A stretch of DNA of 64,000 nt from Rheinheimera sp. 4Y26 (GTDB lineage Bacteria > Pseudomonadota > Gammaproteobacteria > Enterobacterales > Alteromonadaceae), in NCBI RefSeq assembly GCF_025245835.1, contig NZ_JAOBWS010000001.1, positions 558,001 to 622,000 on the forward strand, in the 5' to 3' direction. The translations under genes were made by a program, and so were the position numbers. The notes below the pieces were generated by a model. It ran no database searches. It was given only the letters and a program-made list of their open reading frames with translations, and was not told where the DNA came from. Numbering within the stretch: position 1 is the first letter of the stretch; each line of letters opens with the position of its first letter. Below are positions 26,461-35,859 of this stretch, one piece after another.

Positions 26461-26485
26461 TGTAAATTGGTCTTACCAATTTACA
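26461..26485. promoter_or_regulatory. Perfect PdhR operator
   Basis: An uninterrupted inverted repeat has 11-bp arms (TGTAAATTGGT and its complement) around CTT. The core AATTGGT-N3-ACCAATT is the known PdhR binding site, which in E. coli controls pdhR-aceEF-lpd and is released by pyruvate. It lies about 100 bp before the pdhR start codon. Confidence 0.85.
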
Positions 26486-26585
26486 ATAAACAACAAAAAA
26501 GACCACGATAAGCACAGGCAATTCACAAAAAACGCGGCTGATAGTCCGTTTTTGCTTTAAAGCCGCTTTATCGTCAGGGAAATGG

Positions 26586-27344
26586 ATGAACACACTGAAA
26601 ATCAAACCTGCCAAATTGTCAGACCGTATTGTTGAGCAGCTGGAACATATGCTGCTCGAAGGTACTTTTACGCCCGGGCAAAAGTTGCCGACTGAGCGTG
26701 AACTGGCGGAGCAGTTTGATGTGTCGCGTCCAAGCTTGCGTGAAGCTTTGCAAAAAATGGAAGCCAAAGGTCTGGTCAGCCGTAAGCAGGGCGGTGGCAC
26801 TTATGTCTGTGACAATCTGGTAGGCGGCCTCACCGATCCGTTATTTGAACTGATTGGCCGCCATCCCGAGTCACAGTTTGATTTACTGGAATTTCGCCAT
26901 GCTTTAGAAGGCATTTGTGCTTATTACGCAGCGCTGCGGGGCACCAGTGCTGATTTTGCCCAAATTAAACAAAGATATGACGAAATTTGTGCCGCACAGC
27001 AACAGCAGGATTTAGACGCTGAAGCCAGGGCTGTCGGCAGTTTGTATTTAGCAGTAGCTGCAGCATCGCATAATGTGGTGTTGCTGCATCTGGTACGCGG
27101 CTTAACGCCGCTGGTGGAGCAGAATATCAAGCTGAACCTTGAAATTCTGCGGCAAAAAGACGGCATAGTGAGCCAGCTGAATTCACATCGGCAACGGTTA
27201 ATGGAAGCGGTGATCAATGGTGAGCCGGAGCAAGCCCGGCAAGCCAGCAACAGCCATCTGGCCTTTATTGAAGAGGCTTTGCTGGAAGCCGACCGGGAAC
27301 GCTCACGCCTTGCACGCTCGTTGCGCCGTTCACAAACGAACTAA
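26586..27344 (+). CDS. pdhR: Pyruvate dehydrogenase complex repressor PdhR
   Basis: PdhR is a GntR-family (FadR subfamily) repressor of the pyruvate dehydrogenase operon that senses pyruvate. The 252-residue product has an N-terminal winged helix (about 1-75) with ERELAEQFDVSRPSLREAL as recognition region and the GGGTYV wing. An all-helical FCD ligand domain follows, with the metal-binding pattern that includes EFRHALEG and the later SNSHLAFIEEA helix. A GGG-containing ribosome site precedes the ATG at 26586. It lies just upstream of aceE, with a perfect operator before it, so autoregulation is expected. Confidence 0.96.
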   Translation: MNTLKIKPAKLSDRIVEQLEHMLLEGTFTPGQKLPTERELAEQFDVSRPSLREALQKMEAKGLVSRKQGGGTYVCDNLVGGLTDPLFELIGRHPESQFDLLEFRHALEGICAYYAALRGTSADFAQIKQRYDEICAAQQQQDLDAEARAVGSLYLAVAAASHNVVLLHLVRGLTPLVEQNIKLNLEILRQKDGIVSQLNSHRQRLMEAVINGEPEQARQASNSHLAFIEEALLEADRERSRLARSLRRSQTN

Positions 27345-27412
27345 ACGCAGCGGTTTAACTTTTAATAAAACAGGAGTGGCCGAGGCAACTCCGGAATATA
27401 GGAAACATTGAT

Positions 27413-30079
27413 ATGTCTGAAGTCAGTAAGGTGGACATCGACGCGCTGGAAACCCAGGAATGGCTGGAAGCGCTTGAATCTGTCGTTCGCACTGAAGGTG
27501 TGGAGCGTGCACAGTTTCTGTTAGAACAGGTGCTGGAGCAAGCGCGCCTGGAAGGTGTGGACATGCCAACCGGCATTACCACCAACTATATCAATACGAT
27601 TCCGCCGCAGCAGGAACCGGCTTATCCGGGTGATGTGAATCTGGAAAAACGCATCCGCTCAGTGATCCGCTGGAACGCTATTATGATAGTGCTGCGCGCC
27701 TCGAAAAAAGAGCTGGAACTGGGCGGCCATATGGCGTCTTACCAGTCTTCTGCTGCTTTTTATGAAACCTGTTTTAATCACTTTTTCCGCGCGCCGAATG
27801 AAAAAGACGGTGGCGATTTAGTCTATTACCAGGGCCATATTTCTCCTGGTATTTACGCCCGTGCTTTTGTCGAAGGCCGTTTAACTGCCGACCAGCTCGA
27901 CAACTTCCGTCAGGAAGTGGGCGGTGAAGGTTTATCTTCTTATCCGCATCCAAAGCTGATGCCTGAATTCTGGCAGTTCCCGACTGTTTCTATGGGTTTA
28001 GGCCCAATCACCTCTATTTATCAGGCGCGTTTTTTAAAATATTTAAACGGCCGTGGCTTAAAAGACACTTCGCAACAACGGGTGTATGCCTTTTTAGGTG
28101 ACGGTGAGATGGACGAGCCGGAAAGCCGTGGTTCGCTGTCGTTTGCAGCCCGGGAAAAACTGGACAACCTGTGTTTCCTGGTGAACTGTAATCTGCAGCG
28201 CCTTGACGGCCCTGTGATGGGCAACGGCAAGATTATTCAGGAATTAGAAGGTTTGTTCCGTGGTGCCGGCTGGAACGTGATTAAAGTGGTGTGGGGTAGT
28301 GGTTGGGACAAACTGCTGGCCAAAGACACCACTGGCAAGCTGTTACAGCTGATGAACGAAACTGTCGACGGCGACTACCAGACTTACAAAGCCAAAGATG
28401 GCGCTTATGTACGTCAGCACTTCTTCGGCCGTTACCCGGAAACAGCAGCTTTGGTTGCTGATATGACCGACGAAGAGATTTTTGCATTAAAACGTGGTGG
28501 TCATGAACCTTCAAAACTCTATGCAGCTTTTAAAGCAGCGCAGGAAACCAAAGGTCGCCCAACAGTGATCCTGGCCAAAACCATCAAAGGTTATGGTATG
28601 GGTGAAGCCGCTGAAGGCAAAAACATTGCTCACCAGGTGAAAAAAATGGATATGACCCATGTGCTGCAAATCCGCAAGCGCCTGAGTCTGGAAGACTACA
28701 TCAGTGAAGAAGATGTACAGTCGCTGCCTTATATCCAGCTGCCGGAAGGCTCGCCAGAGCACAAATACCTGCACGATCGCCGTGCTGCGTTAAACGGCTA
28801 CACGCCGGTGCGTTTGCCAAACTTCACTAAACCACTGACATTGCCTGAGTTACCGGCTTTTGAAGGTTTGCTGGAAGAGCAAAAACGCGAAATTTCGACC
28901 ACTATGGCCTTTGTGCGTGGCTTAAATATTCTGCTGAAAGACGCCCATATCGGTCAGCAAATTGTGCCAATTATTGCCGACGAAGCCCGTACCTTTGGTA
29001 TGGAAGGTTTGTTCCGTCAGATTGGTATTTATAACCCGCATGGCCAGACCTACACACCGGAAGACCGCGCTATTGTTTCTTATTACAAAGAAGAAACTTC
29101 AGGTCAGGTATTGCAGGAAGGTATTAACGAGCTGGGTGCTATGGCGTCCTGGGTTGCTGCTGCTACTTCTTACAGCACCAACGATCTGCCGATGATCCCG
29201 TTCTACATCTACTACTCGATGTTTGGTTTCCAGCGGGTGGGTGATATGGCCTGGCTGGCCGGTGACCAGCAAGCCCGTGGTTTCTTGCTCGGCGCAACCG
29301 CCGGCCGTACTACCTTAAACGGCGAAGGTTTACAGCACGAAGATGGTCACAGCCATATTCTGGCTGGCACAGTGCCAAACTGTATTTCATACGACCCAAC
29401 CTATGCCTATGAATTAGCGGTAATTATTCAGGATGGTATCCGTCGTATGTATGGTGTAGATCAGGAAAATATCTACTACTACATCACAGTGATGAACGAA
29501 AACTATCATCACCCTGCCATGCCGGTGGGTGCGGAAGAAGGGATTCGCCGTGGTATTTATAAACTGGAAACACTCTCTGGCAATAAGGCCAAAGTTCAGT
29601 TGTTAGGCTCTGGCACTATTCTGAACGAAGTGCGCCGTGCTGCCGAAATCCTCAGTGAAGAATATGGCATTGCTTCTGATGTGTTCTCTGTGACTTCCTT
29701 TAACGAGTTGGCGCGGGATGGTCAGAACTGTGAACGTCACAACATGCTGCACCCGAATGAAGCGGAAAAAGTGCCGTTTATTGCCCAGGTACTGGGTAAA
29801 GCGCCGGTGATTGCTGCAACAGACTACATCAAAAACTACGCCGAACAGGTACGTGCTTTTGTGTCGGCTGTTTCTTACAAAGTGCTGGGTACCGATGGTT
29901 TTGGCCGTTCTGACAGCCGCGAAAATCTGCGTCGTCACTTCGAAGTGAATGCCGGTTATATCGTGCTGGCGTCACTGCGTGAACTGGCGAAACAAGGTGA
30001 AATTGATAAGCAGCTGGTCAGCGACGCGATTGTGCGTTTTGGCATCGACACCAATAAGCCGAACCCGCTGTTCGCCTAA
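27413..30079 (+). CDS. aceE: Pyruvate dehydrogenase E1 component
   Basis: AceE is the thiamine diphosphate-dependent homodimeric E1 that decarboxylates pyruvate and acetylates the lipoyl groups of AceF. The 888-residue product has the same size as in E. coli (887). The TPP/Mg site [10 protein letters not shown] begins near residue 229 and continues to [14 protein letters not shown]. The inner loop region with [11 protein letters not shown] and [15 protein letters not shown], and the [13 protein letters not shown] segment of the second domain, are intact. It follows pdhR by 68 bp, where a small GGAGT/ACTCC hairpin lies just before the ribosome site. Confidence 0.99.
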   Translation: MSEVSKVDIDALETQEWLEALESVVRTEGVERAQFLLEQVLEQARLEGVDMPTGITTNYINTIPPQQEPAYPGDVNLEKRIRSVIRWNAIMIVLRASKKELELGGHMASYQSSAAFYETCFNHFFRAPNEKDGGDLVYYQGHISPGIYARAFVEGRLTADQLDNFRQEVGGEGLSSYPHPKLMPEFWQFPTVSMGLGPITSIYQARFLKYLNGRGLKDTSQQRVYAFLGDGEMDEPESRGSLSFAAREKLDNLCFLVNCNLQRLDGPVMGNGKIIQELEGLFRGAGWNVIKVVWGSGWDKLLAKDTTGKLLQLMNETVDGDYQTYKAKDGAYVRQHFFGRYPETAALVADMTDEEIFALKRGGHEPSKLYAAFKAAQETKGRPTVILAKTIKGYGMGEAAEGKNIAHQVKKMDMTHVLQIRKRLSLEDYISEEDVQSLPYIQLPEGSPEHKYLHDRRAALNGYTPVRLPNFTKPLTLPELPAFEGLLEEQKREISTTMAFVRGLNILLKDAHIGQQIVPIIADEARTFGMEGLFRQIGIYNPHGQTYTPEDRAIVSYYKEETSGQVLQEGINELGAMASWVAAATSYSTNDLPMIPFYIYYSMFGFQRVGDMAWLAGDQQARGFLLGATAGRTTLNGEGLQHEDGHSHILAGTVPNCISYDPTYAYELAVIIQDGIRRMYGVDQENIYYYITVMNENYHHPAMPVGAEEGIRRGIYKLETLSGNKAKVQLLGSGTILNEVRRAAEILSEEYGIASDVFSVTSFNELARDGQNCERHNMLHPNEAEKVPFIAQVLGKAPVIAATDYIKNYAEQVRAFVSAVSYKVLGTDGFGRSDSRENLRRHFEVNAGYIVLASLRELAKQGEIDKQLVSDAIVRFGIDTNKPNPLFA

Positions 30080-30090
30080 GAGGATTTGTA

Positions 30091-31710
30091 ATGAGCATTG
30101 AAATTTTTGTACCAGATATTGGTGCCGATGAAGTTGAAGTGACCGAAGTGCTGGTGAAAGCCGGCGACACTGTGGCTGTTGACCAATCATTATTAAGTGT
30201 TGAAGGCGACAAAGCGGCGATGGAAGTTCCAGCGCCTCAGGCCGGTGTGGTAAAAGAAGTGCGGGTAAAAGCCGGTGATAAAGTAAAAACCGGTTCGCTG
30301 ATTATGGTTTTTGAAGGTGCTGCCGCGCCAGCGCCTGCACCTGTAGCGCCAGCTCCGGTTGCAGCAGCTGCACCAGCAGCGCCTGTTGCCACAGCGGCAC
30401 CTGCTGCCACTTTACAGGAAGTAAAAGTACCGGATATCGGCGGCGACGCTGTTGAAGTCACTGAGATTATGGTGAAAGTGGGTGATGTGGTCAAAGCCGA
30501 TCAGTCGCTGCTGAACGTCGAAGGTGACAAAGCAGCGATGGAAGTGCCAGCCCCATTTGCCGGTACTGTAGCCGAAATTAAAGTGAAAGTGGGTGACAAA
30601 GTCTCCACCGGCTCTTTAGTGTTTGTGTTCTCTACTGGCGCTGCTGCGCCGGTAGCTACACCAGCACCAGCGCAAGCTGCTCCTGCCGCTGCGCCGGCTC
30701 CGGCACCAGCTGTAGCAGCACCAGCACCATCTGCAGCACCAGCCCCGGCTGCCAGCACAGGTTTTGTTGAAAACCAGGCTTATGCCCACGCATCGCCAGT
30801 TGTGCGCCGCTTAGCACGTGAGTTTGGCGTTGATTTATCCAAAGTGACAGGCACGGCGCGTAAAGGCCGGGTGCAGCGTGAAGACGTGCAAAACTATGTG
30901 AAAAACATTATTGCGCAAGTGGCTTCAGGCAAAGGCCAGGTGACCGGCAGCGGCAACAGTGTTGGTTTTGATTTAATCCCATGGCCAAAAGTAGATTTCA
31001 GTAAATTTGGCGCTGTGGAAGAAAAACCGCTGTCGCGTATTCAGAAGTTATCAGGCAGCAACCTGCATCGTAACTGGGTACGTATTCCGCATGTCACGCA
31101 GTTTGACGAAGCTGATATCACCAGTCTGGAAGAATTCCGCAAAGAGCAAAACGCGCTTGCGGAGAAGAAAAAGCTTGGCGTCAAATACACACCGCTGGTG
31201 TTTATTATGAAAGCGGCAGCCAAAGCGCTGGAAGAATTCCCAACCTTTAACAGTTCACTCTCTGAAGATGGCGCCAGCTTAATTCTGAAGAAATACGTGC
31301 ACTTAGGCATTGCGGTTGACACACCAAACGGCCTGGTTGTGCCGGTGGTGCGCGACGTCAACAAAAAAGGCATTATTGAATTGTCGCGTGAGTTGCAGGA
31401 CATTTCGGCCAAAGCCCGCGAAGGCAAACTGACCGCTGCGGATATGCAGGGTGGTTGTTTTACCATCTCCAGCTTAGGTGGCATAGGCGGTACAGCTTTT
31501 ACCCCTATCGTTAACGCGCCGGAAGTGGCTATTCTGGGGGTGTCAAAATCTGACATCAAACCAAAATGGAACGGTAAAGAGTTTGAACCAAGGCTGATGG
31601 TGCCGTTGTCGGTGTCTTATGATCACCGGGTCATTGACGGTGCGCTGGCGGCGCGTTTTACCGCAACGCTGGCTTCTTATCTGGCCGATATCCGCCAGAT
31701 CATTATGTAA
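30091..31710 (+). CDS. aceF: Pyruvate dehydrogenase E2, dihydrolipoamide acetyltransferase
   Basis: AceF forms the core of the pyruvate dehydrogenase complex and transfers the acetyl group to CoA. The 539-residue product has two lipoyl domains with modifiable lysines K41 and K147, each in the motif [12 protein letters not shown]. coli has three such domains. Flexible Ala/Pro linkers separate them. An E1/E3-binding domain (about 231-267, [13 protein letters not shown]) precedes the catalytic domain, which ends with the active-site motif [10 protein letters not shown] (H512, D516). It lies 11 bp after aceE. Confidence 0.99.
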   Translation: MSIEIFVPDIGADEVEVTEVLVKAGDTVAVDQSLLSVEGDKAAMEVPAPQAGVVKEVRVKAGDKVKTGSLIMVFEGAAAPAPAPVAPAPVAAAAPAAPVATAAPAATLQEVKVPDIGGDAVEVTEIMVKVGDVVKADQSLLNVEGDKAAMEVPAPFAGTVAEIKVKVGDKVSTGSLVFVFSTGAAAPVATPAPAQAAPAAAPAPAPAVAAPAPSAAPAPAASTGFVENQAYAHASPVVRRLAREFGVDLSKVTGTARKGRVQREDVQNYVKNIIAQVASGKGQVTGSGNSVGFDLIPWPKVDFSKFGAVEEKPLSRIQKLSGSNLHRNWVRIPHVTQFDEADITSLEEFRKEQNALAEKKKLGVKYTPLVFIMKAAAKALEEFPTFNSSLSEDGASLILKKYVHLGIAVDTPNGLVVPVVRDVNKKGIIELSRELQDISAKAREGKLTAADMQGGCFTISSLGGIGGTAFTPIVNAPEVAILGVSKSDIKPKWNGKEFEPRLMVPLSVSYDHRVIDGALAARFTATLASYLADIRQIIM

Positions 31711-31864
31711 ATACGTGGGTTAGGGCAGATAAAAGAGCCCTAACCTGCAAATCTTGGTTACAGAGCGGCGGCACTGATGTTAAAATTCCGCCACTTTTTT
31801 CGCCTGACAGCCGTACCCTACATCTGGCTGTTGGAAAATCGCCCCGATAATCAAAGGTAATACG

Positions 31865-33277
31865 ATGAGCAACGAAATCAAAACACAAGTAGTGGTACTG
31901 GGCGCTGGCCCTGGTGGTTATTCTGCAGCCTTCCGCGCCGCTGACTTAGGTCTGGAAGTGACTTTAGTTGAAGCACGCAGCACACTTGGTGGTGTTTGTT
32001 TAAACGTCGGTTGTATCCCTTCAAAAGCTTTATTACACGTGGCCAAAGTGATTGACGATGCCCGTGAAATGGCTTCACACGGTGTTACTTTTGGTGCACC
32101 ACAAATTGATTTAGATAAAATCCGTGCCTGGAAAGACAAAGTGGTTGGTCAGCTGACCAACGGCTTAGCCGGCATGTCAAAAATGCGCAAAGTCAAAGTC
32201 GTGACTGGCTACGGCAAGTTCACAGGCCCAAATACCCTGGTTGCCGGTGACACTACTATCACTTTTGAACACGCTATTATCGCTGCTGGTTCTGAGCCTG
32301 TTGCACTGCCATTTATTCCAAAAGATGACCCACGGGTGATCGATTCTACCGGCGCGCTGGAGCTGAAAGACATTCCAGGCGAAATGCTGGTATTAGGTGG
32401 TGGCATTATCGGTCTGGAAATGGGTACTGTGTACCGTGCGCTGGGCTCAAAAGTATCTGTTGTTGAGTTTGCTGATCAGCTGGTTCCGGCCGCTGATGCT
32501 GATCTGGTGAAGGTTTACACCAAATACAACAAAGACAACTTCAACATTATGCTGTCAACCAAAGTGACTGCAGTTGAAGCCAAAGCTGACGGTTTATACG
32601 TTACTTTTGAAGGCAAAAACGCACCGGCATCTCCGGTTCGTTACGACAAAATTTTAGTGGCGGTAGGTCGTCGTCCAAACGGCGCGCTGTTAGATGCTGC
32701 TAAAGCCGGTGTAAACGTGGATGAGCGTGGTTTTATCAATGTAGATAAACAACTGCGTACCAACGTTGGCCATATTTATGCCATCGGTGACGTCATTGGT
32801 CAGCCAATGCTGGCACACAAAGCGGTACATGAAGGTCATGTGGCTGCTGAAGTTATTTCTGGTTTAAAACACTTCTTCGACCCACGTTGCATTCCGTCAG
32901 TGGCTTACACAGATCCGGAAATGGCCTGGGTTGGTATCACTGAAAAAGAAGCCAAAGAGAAAGGTATTGCAGTTGATACTGCAACTTTCCCATGGGCTGC
33001 TTCTGGCCGTGCTATCGCTTCAGCCCGGACTGAAGGTTTCACTAAACTGATTTTCGACAAAGAAACGCACCGTATTCTGGGTGGCGCTATTGTGGGTATC
33101 AACGCCGGTGAAATGCTGGGTGAAATTTGCTTAGCGGTAGAAATGGGTGCTGATGCTGAAGATATCGCTCTGACTATCCACGCTCACCCAACCTTAAATG
33201 AATCTATCGGTTTAGCCGCTGAGATTTACGAAGGTTCAATCACTGATCTGCCAAACCCAAAAGCAAAAAAGAAATAA
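31865..33277 (+). CDS. lpd: Dihydrolipoyl dehydrogenase (E3)
   Basis: Lpd is the flavoprotein that reoxidises dihydrolipoamide with NAD+; it serves the pyruvate and 2-oxoglutarate dehydrogenases and usually the glycine cleavage system. The 470-residue product has the N-terminal FAD motif GAGPGGYSAAFRAADLG, the redox disulfide C45/C50 in GGVCLNVGCIPSKAL, the NAD motif GGGIIGLEMG, and the C-terminal active-site HAHPTLNE. A gap of 154 bp after aceF suggests that it also has its own promoter, as in E. coli. A strong terminator follows. Confidence 0.98.
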   Translation: MSNEIKTQVVVLGAGPGGYSAAFRAADLGLEVTLVEARSTLGGVCLNVGCIPSKALLHVAKVIDDAREMASHGVTFGAPQIDLDKIRAWKDKVVGQLTNGLAGMSKMRKVKVVTGYGKFTGPNTLVAGDTTITFEHAIIAAGSEPVALPFIPKDDPRVIDSTGALELKDIPGEMLVLGGGIIGLEMGTVYRALGSKVSVVEFADQLVPAADADLVKVYTKYNKDNFNIMLSTKVTAVEAKADGLYVTFEGKNAPASPVRYDKILVAVGRRPNGALLDAAKAGVNVDERGFINVDKQLRTNVGHIYAIGDVIGQPMLAHKAVHEGHVAAEVISGLKHFFDPRCIPSVAYTDPEMAWVGITEKEAKEKGIAVDTATFPWAASGRAIASARTEGFTKLIFDKETHRILGGAIVGINAGEMLGEICLAVEMGADAEDIALTIHAHPTLNESIGLAAEIYEGSITDLPNPKAKKK

Positions 33278-33294
33278 TCTTCTGATTTAGCTTT

Positions 33295-33331
33295 AAAAAA
33301 CAAAGGCCGCATTGCGGCCTTTGTTGTTTTT
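33295..33331 (+). terminator. Terminator of lpd
   Basis: CAAAGGCCGC (33301-33310) pairs with GCGGCCTTTG (33314-33323) around an ATT loop, with A- and T-rich flanks. The same core (GGCCGCATTGCGGCC) recurs after the M13 peptidase gene. Confidence 0.85.
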
Positions 33332-33497
33332 GCTGACATCTGAGTGGTGTTGCCGCGCCATGACACTTTTACTGTATGCAGCAAAGTTGTCGCATTCTGT
33401 TACAACTTGTGTAAAGACTTCATTGTGTAGTTGCTAATGAAGCTTTAGTATATTTCGCGAGATTGTATTCCCGTCCCTCCAATCAGGAAAAACACCA

Positions 33498-35579
33498 ATG
33501 AAAAAAATTACCCTGCTGGCGGCCAGTGTCGCGCTGGCACTTGGTTTAGTGGCTTGTGACAAAGCCCCACAAGCACCTGCAACAACAGCTGCCCCAGAAG
33601 TGAAAGCCGCTGAACCGGCAAAAACTTTAGTCTCTGGCGTTGAAACTGAAAACTTTGACCCGGCCGTTAAACACACTGAAAACTTCTTTTACAGCGTAAA
33701 CGGTACCTGGCTTGCCAAAACTGAAATTCCGGCTGACAAGTCTAACTATGGTGCTTTTACCAAGTTATATGATGATTCTCAGCTGGCGATGCGCACTATT
33801 ATTGAAGCTGCTGCAGCCAAAACGGATAAAGTACCAGGCTCTGACGAGCAAAAACTGGGCGACTTCTACAACAGCTACATGAACGAAGCGGCCATTGAAG
33901 CTTTGGGTGCTAAACCTATCGAAGCCGATTTAGCCAAAATTGCTGCGGTAAAAGACTTAACTGAACTTGCAACCTTAATGGGTGAACTGCAGTTGCTCGG
34001 TACTTCGTTGCCATTTGGTTGGTATGTCAACAACGACGCCAAAAACTCAACTCAGTATGCCGTGTATTTAGGACAGTCAGGTCTGGGTTTACCGGATCGT
34101 GACTACTACTTCAAAGACGAAGAAAAATTCAAAACCATTCGTGCAGCTTATGTAAGCTATATCAAAGATATGCTGACGCTGGCTGGCGTGGCAGATGCGG
34201 AAAAAGCAGCTGAACGTGTGATGGCGCTGGAAACCAAAATTGCGGACAAACACTGGAGCCGCGTGGAAAACCGTGATGCTGACAAAACTTATAACAAGTT
34301 TGCCAAAGCAGATTTAGTGAAAACTTTAGGTGACTTCCCATGGGATGCTTACGCTAAAGCGGTGAAACTGGACGGTGCCAGCGAACTGATTGTGTCGCAG
34401 CCAAGCTACTTTGAAGCCTTTGGCAAAATTTATAAAGAAACCGACCTGCAAAGCTGGAAAGATTATTTATCTATTCGCTTAGTGTCTGAATATTCGGGCA
34501 AATTAAGCAAAAACTTTGTTGACCGTCAGTTCGATTTTTATGGCAAAACTTTATCTGGTACTACAGAACAACAACCGCGCTGGAAAAAAGCCGTCAACGC
34601 TTCTGATGAAGTGTTAGGTGAAGTGGTGGGTAAATTGTATGTGGCAGAACACTTTAAACCAGAAGCCAAAGCGCGGATGGAAGTGCTGGTACAGAACCTG
34701 ATTAAAGCTTACCACCAGAGCATTGATACGCTGGAATGGATGACGCCGGAAACGAAAAAAGCGGCGCATGAAAAGCTGAATAAATTTACGCCAAAAATCG
34801 GTTACCCGGATAAATGGAAAGATTATTCCAACCTGAGCATCAAAGCTGACGATTTAGTGGGCAACTACAAAGCAGCGGCACAGTTTGCGTATCAGGAAAT
34901 GCTGAACAAACTGGGCAAGCCAATTGACCGTTCAGAATGGTTTATGACACCACAAACGGTAAATGCGTATTACAACCCGGTAAACAATGAAATTGTGTTC
35001 CCGGCAGCCATTCTGCAACCACCGTTCTTTAATCTGGAAGCCGATGATGCAGTCAACTACGGTGGTATCGGTGCTGTAATCGGTCACGAATTAGGCCATG
35101 GTTTTGACGACCAGGGTGCGAAATTTGACGGTGACGGTAACCTGCGCAATTGGTGGACAGACGCTGACAAAACTGAGTTTGAAAAACGTGGTAAACAGTT
35201 GGTTGAGCAGTACAATCAATATTCACCACTGGAAGGCATGCATGTAAACGGCGAGCTGACCTTAGGTGAAAACATTGGTGACTTAGGCGGTTTAACAGTG
35301 GCGTTAAAAGCTTATAAACTGTCGCTGGAAGGCAAAGATGCCCCTGTCATCGACGGTTTTACCGGCGAACAGCGTTTCTTTATCAGCTGGTCTCAGGTAT
35401 GGCGTCGTAAAGGCCGTGAAGAATATCTGCGTAACATGCTGCTGACCGATCCACATTCGCCAAGCGAATACCGTGTCATTGGTATCGTTTCCAATATTCC
35501 TGAGTTTTATACTGCTTTTGACGTCAAAGAAGGCGACAAAATGTATATCGCACCGGAAAAACGCGTAAAAATCTGGTAA
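33498..35579 (+). CDS. M13 family metallopeptidase, lipoprotein (neprilysin/PepO type)
   Basis: The 693-residue protein is an M13 zinc endopeptidase of the neprilysin/PepO group. It begins with a lipoprotein signal ending in LVAC (Cys20), followed by an Ala/Pro-rich linker, so it is probably anchored in the outer membrane facing the periplasm. The zinc motif HELGH is at 530-534 and the third ligand motif ENIGDLGG begins at E591. NAYYNPVNNEIVFPAAIL and the substrate-binding EYRV segment near the end are typical. Family members cut small peptides; the natural substrate is unknown. It is a single-gene unit between two terminators. Confidence 0.95.
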   Translation: MKKITLLAASVALALGLVACDKAPQAPATTAAPEVKAAEPAKTLVSGVETENFDPAVKHTENFFYSVNGTWLAKTEIPADKSNYGAFTKLYDDSQLAMRTIIEAAAAKTDKVPGSDEQKLGDFYNSYMNEAAIEALGAKPIEADLAKIAAVKDLTELATLMGELQLLGTSLPFGWYVNNDAKNSTQYAVYLGQSGLGLPDRDYYFKDEEKFKTIRAAYVSYIKDMLTLAGVADAEKAAERVMALETKIADKHWSRVENRDADKTYNKFAKADLVKTLGDFPWDAYAKAVKLDGASELIVSQPSYFEAFGKIYKETDLQSWKDYLSIRLVSEYSGKLSKNFVDRQFDFYGKTLSGTTEQQPRWKKAVNASDEVLGEVVGKLYVAEHFKPEAKARMEVLVQNLIKAYHQSIDTLEWMTPETKKAAHEKLNKFTPKIGYPDKWKDYSNLSIKADDLVGNYKAAAQFAYQEMLNKLGKPIDRSEWFMTPQTVNAYYNPVNNEIVFPAAILQPPFFNLEADDAVNYGGIGAVIGHELGHGFDDQGAKFDGDGNLRNWWTDADKTEFEKRGKQLVEQYNQYSPLEGMHVNGELTLGENIGDLGGLTVALKAYKLSLEGKDAPVIDGFTGEQRFFISWSQVWRRKGREEYLRNMLLTDPHSPSEYRVIGIVSNIPEFYTAFDVKEGDKMYIAPEKRVKIW

Positions 35580-35619
35580 TCCGGTTTAGCTGCAGTTTTG
35601 TGCTGCAGCAACAATCTGA

Positions 35620-35646
35620 CAAAAGGCCGCATTGCGGCCTTTTTGT
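35620..35646 (+). terminator. Terminator of the M13 peptidase gene
   Basis: AAAAGGCCGC (35621-35630) pairs with GCGGCCTTTT (35634-35643), again around an ATT loop, followed by T. The core is identical to that of the lpd terminator. Confidence 0.85.
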
Positions 35647-35783
35647 TATGGCTAAAAAGCCTGGGGCTGCAGGCTGATTTGTATTTTCAAACACTGTTTA
35701 AAACGCTATCATCATTCACCAGACTTATACCCACTATAAGCCCAGCTGCTTATACTTGCATGTCAATTCAGGCGTTTTTTTCT

Positions 35784-35789
35784 TATAAT
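35784..35789 (+). promoter_or_regulatory. Candidate -10 element of acnB
   Basis: A perfect TATAAT lies 71 bp before the acnB start. No good -35 exists at 16-18 bp; TTGCAT at 35756-35761 is 22 bp away. The element may work with an activator. Confidence 0.4.
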
Positions 35790-35859
35790 CCAGCCTGTTT
35801 AGATTCGACTGAAAACCGCTGTAATACAGGTTGCAGTGGACCAACCAGAGGACATTACT

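Larger units (their letters stand above)
26232..26585. other. Gene-free control region upstream of pdhR
   Basis: This 354-bp stretch carries the pdhR promoter region and two PdhR-type operators (listed separately). A hairpin just after ampE (26238-26262, AGCCTGCAG with CTGTAGGCT) has no T-run and may be a weak terminator. TATGTA near 26457, overlapping the proximal operator, could serve as a -10 element; the -35 is not convincing. The region near the pdhR start can fold through GCGGC and GCCGC. Confidence 0.5.

Noticed and set aside
35836-35859. Earlier GTG start for acnB
   Set aside because: It adds eight residues outside the family alignment. GTG 35860 has a GAGG site and gives the exact family length.
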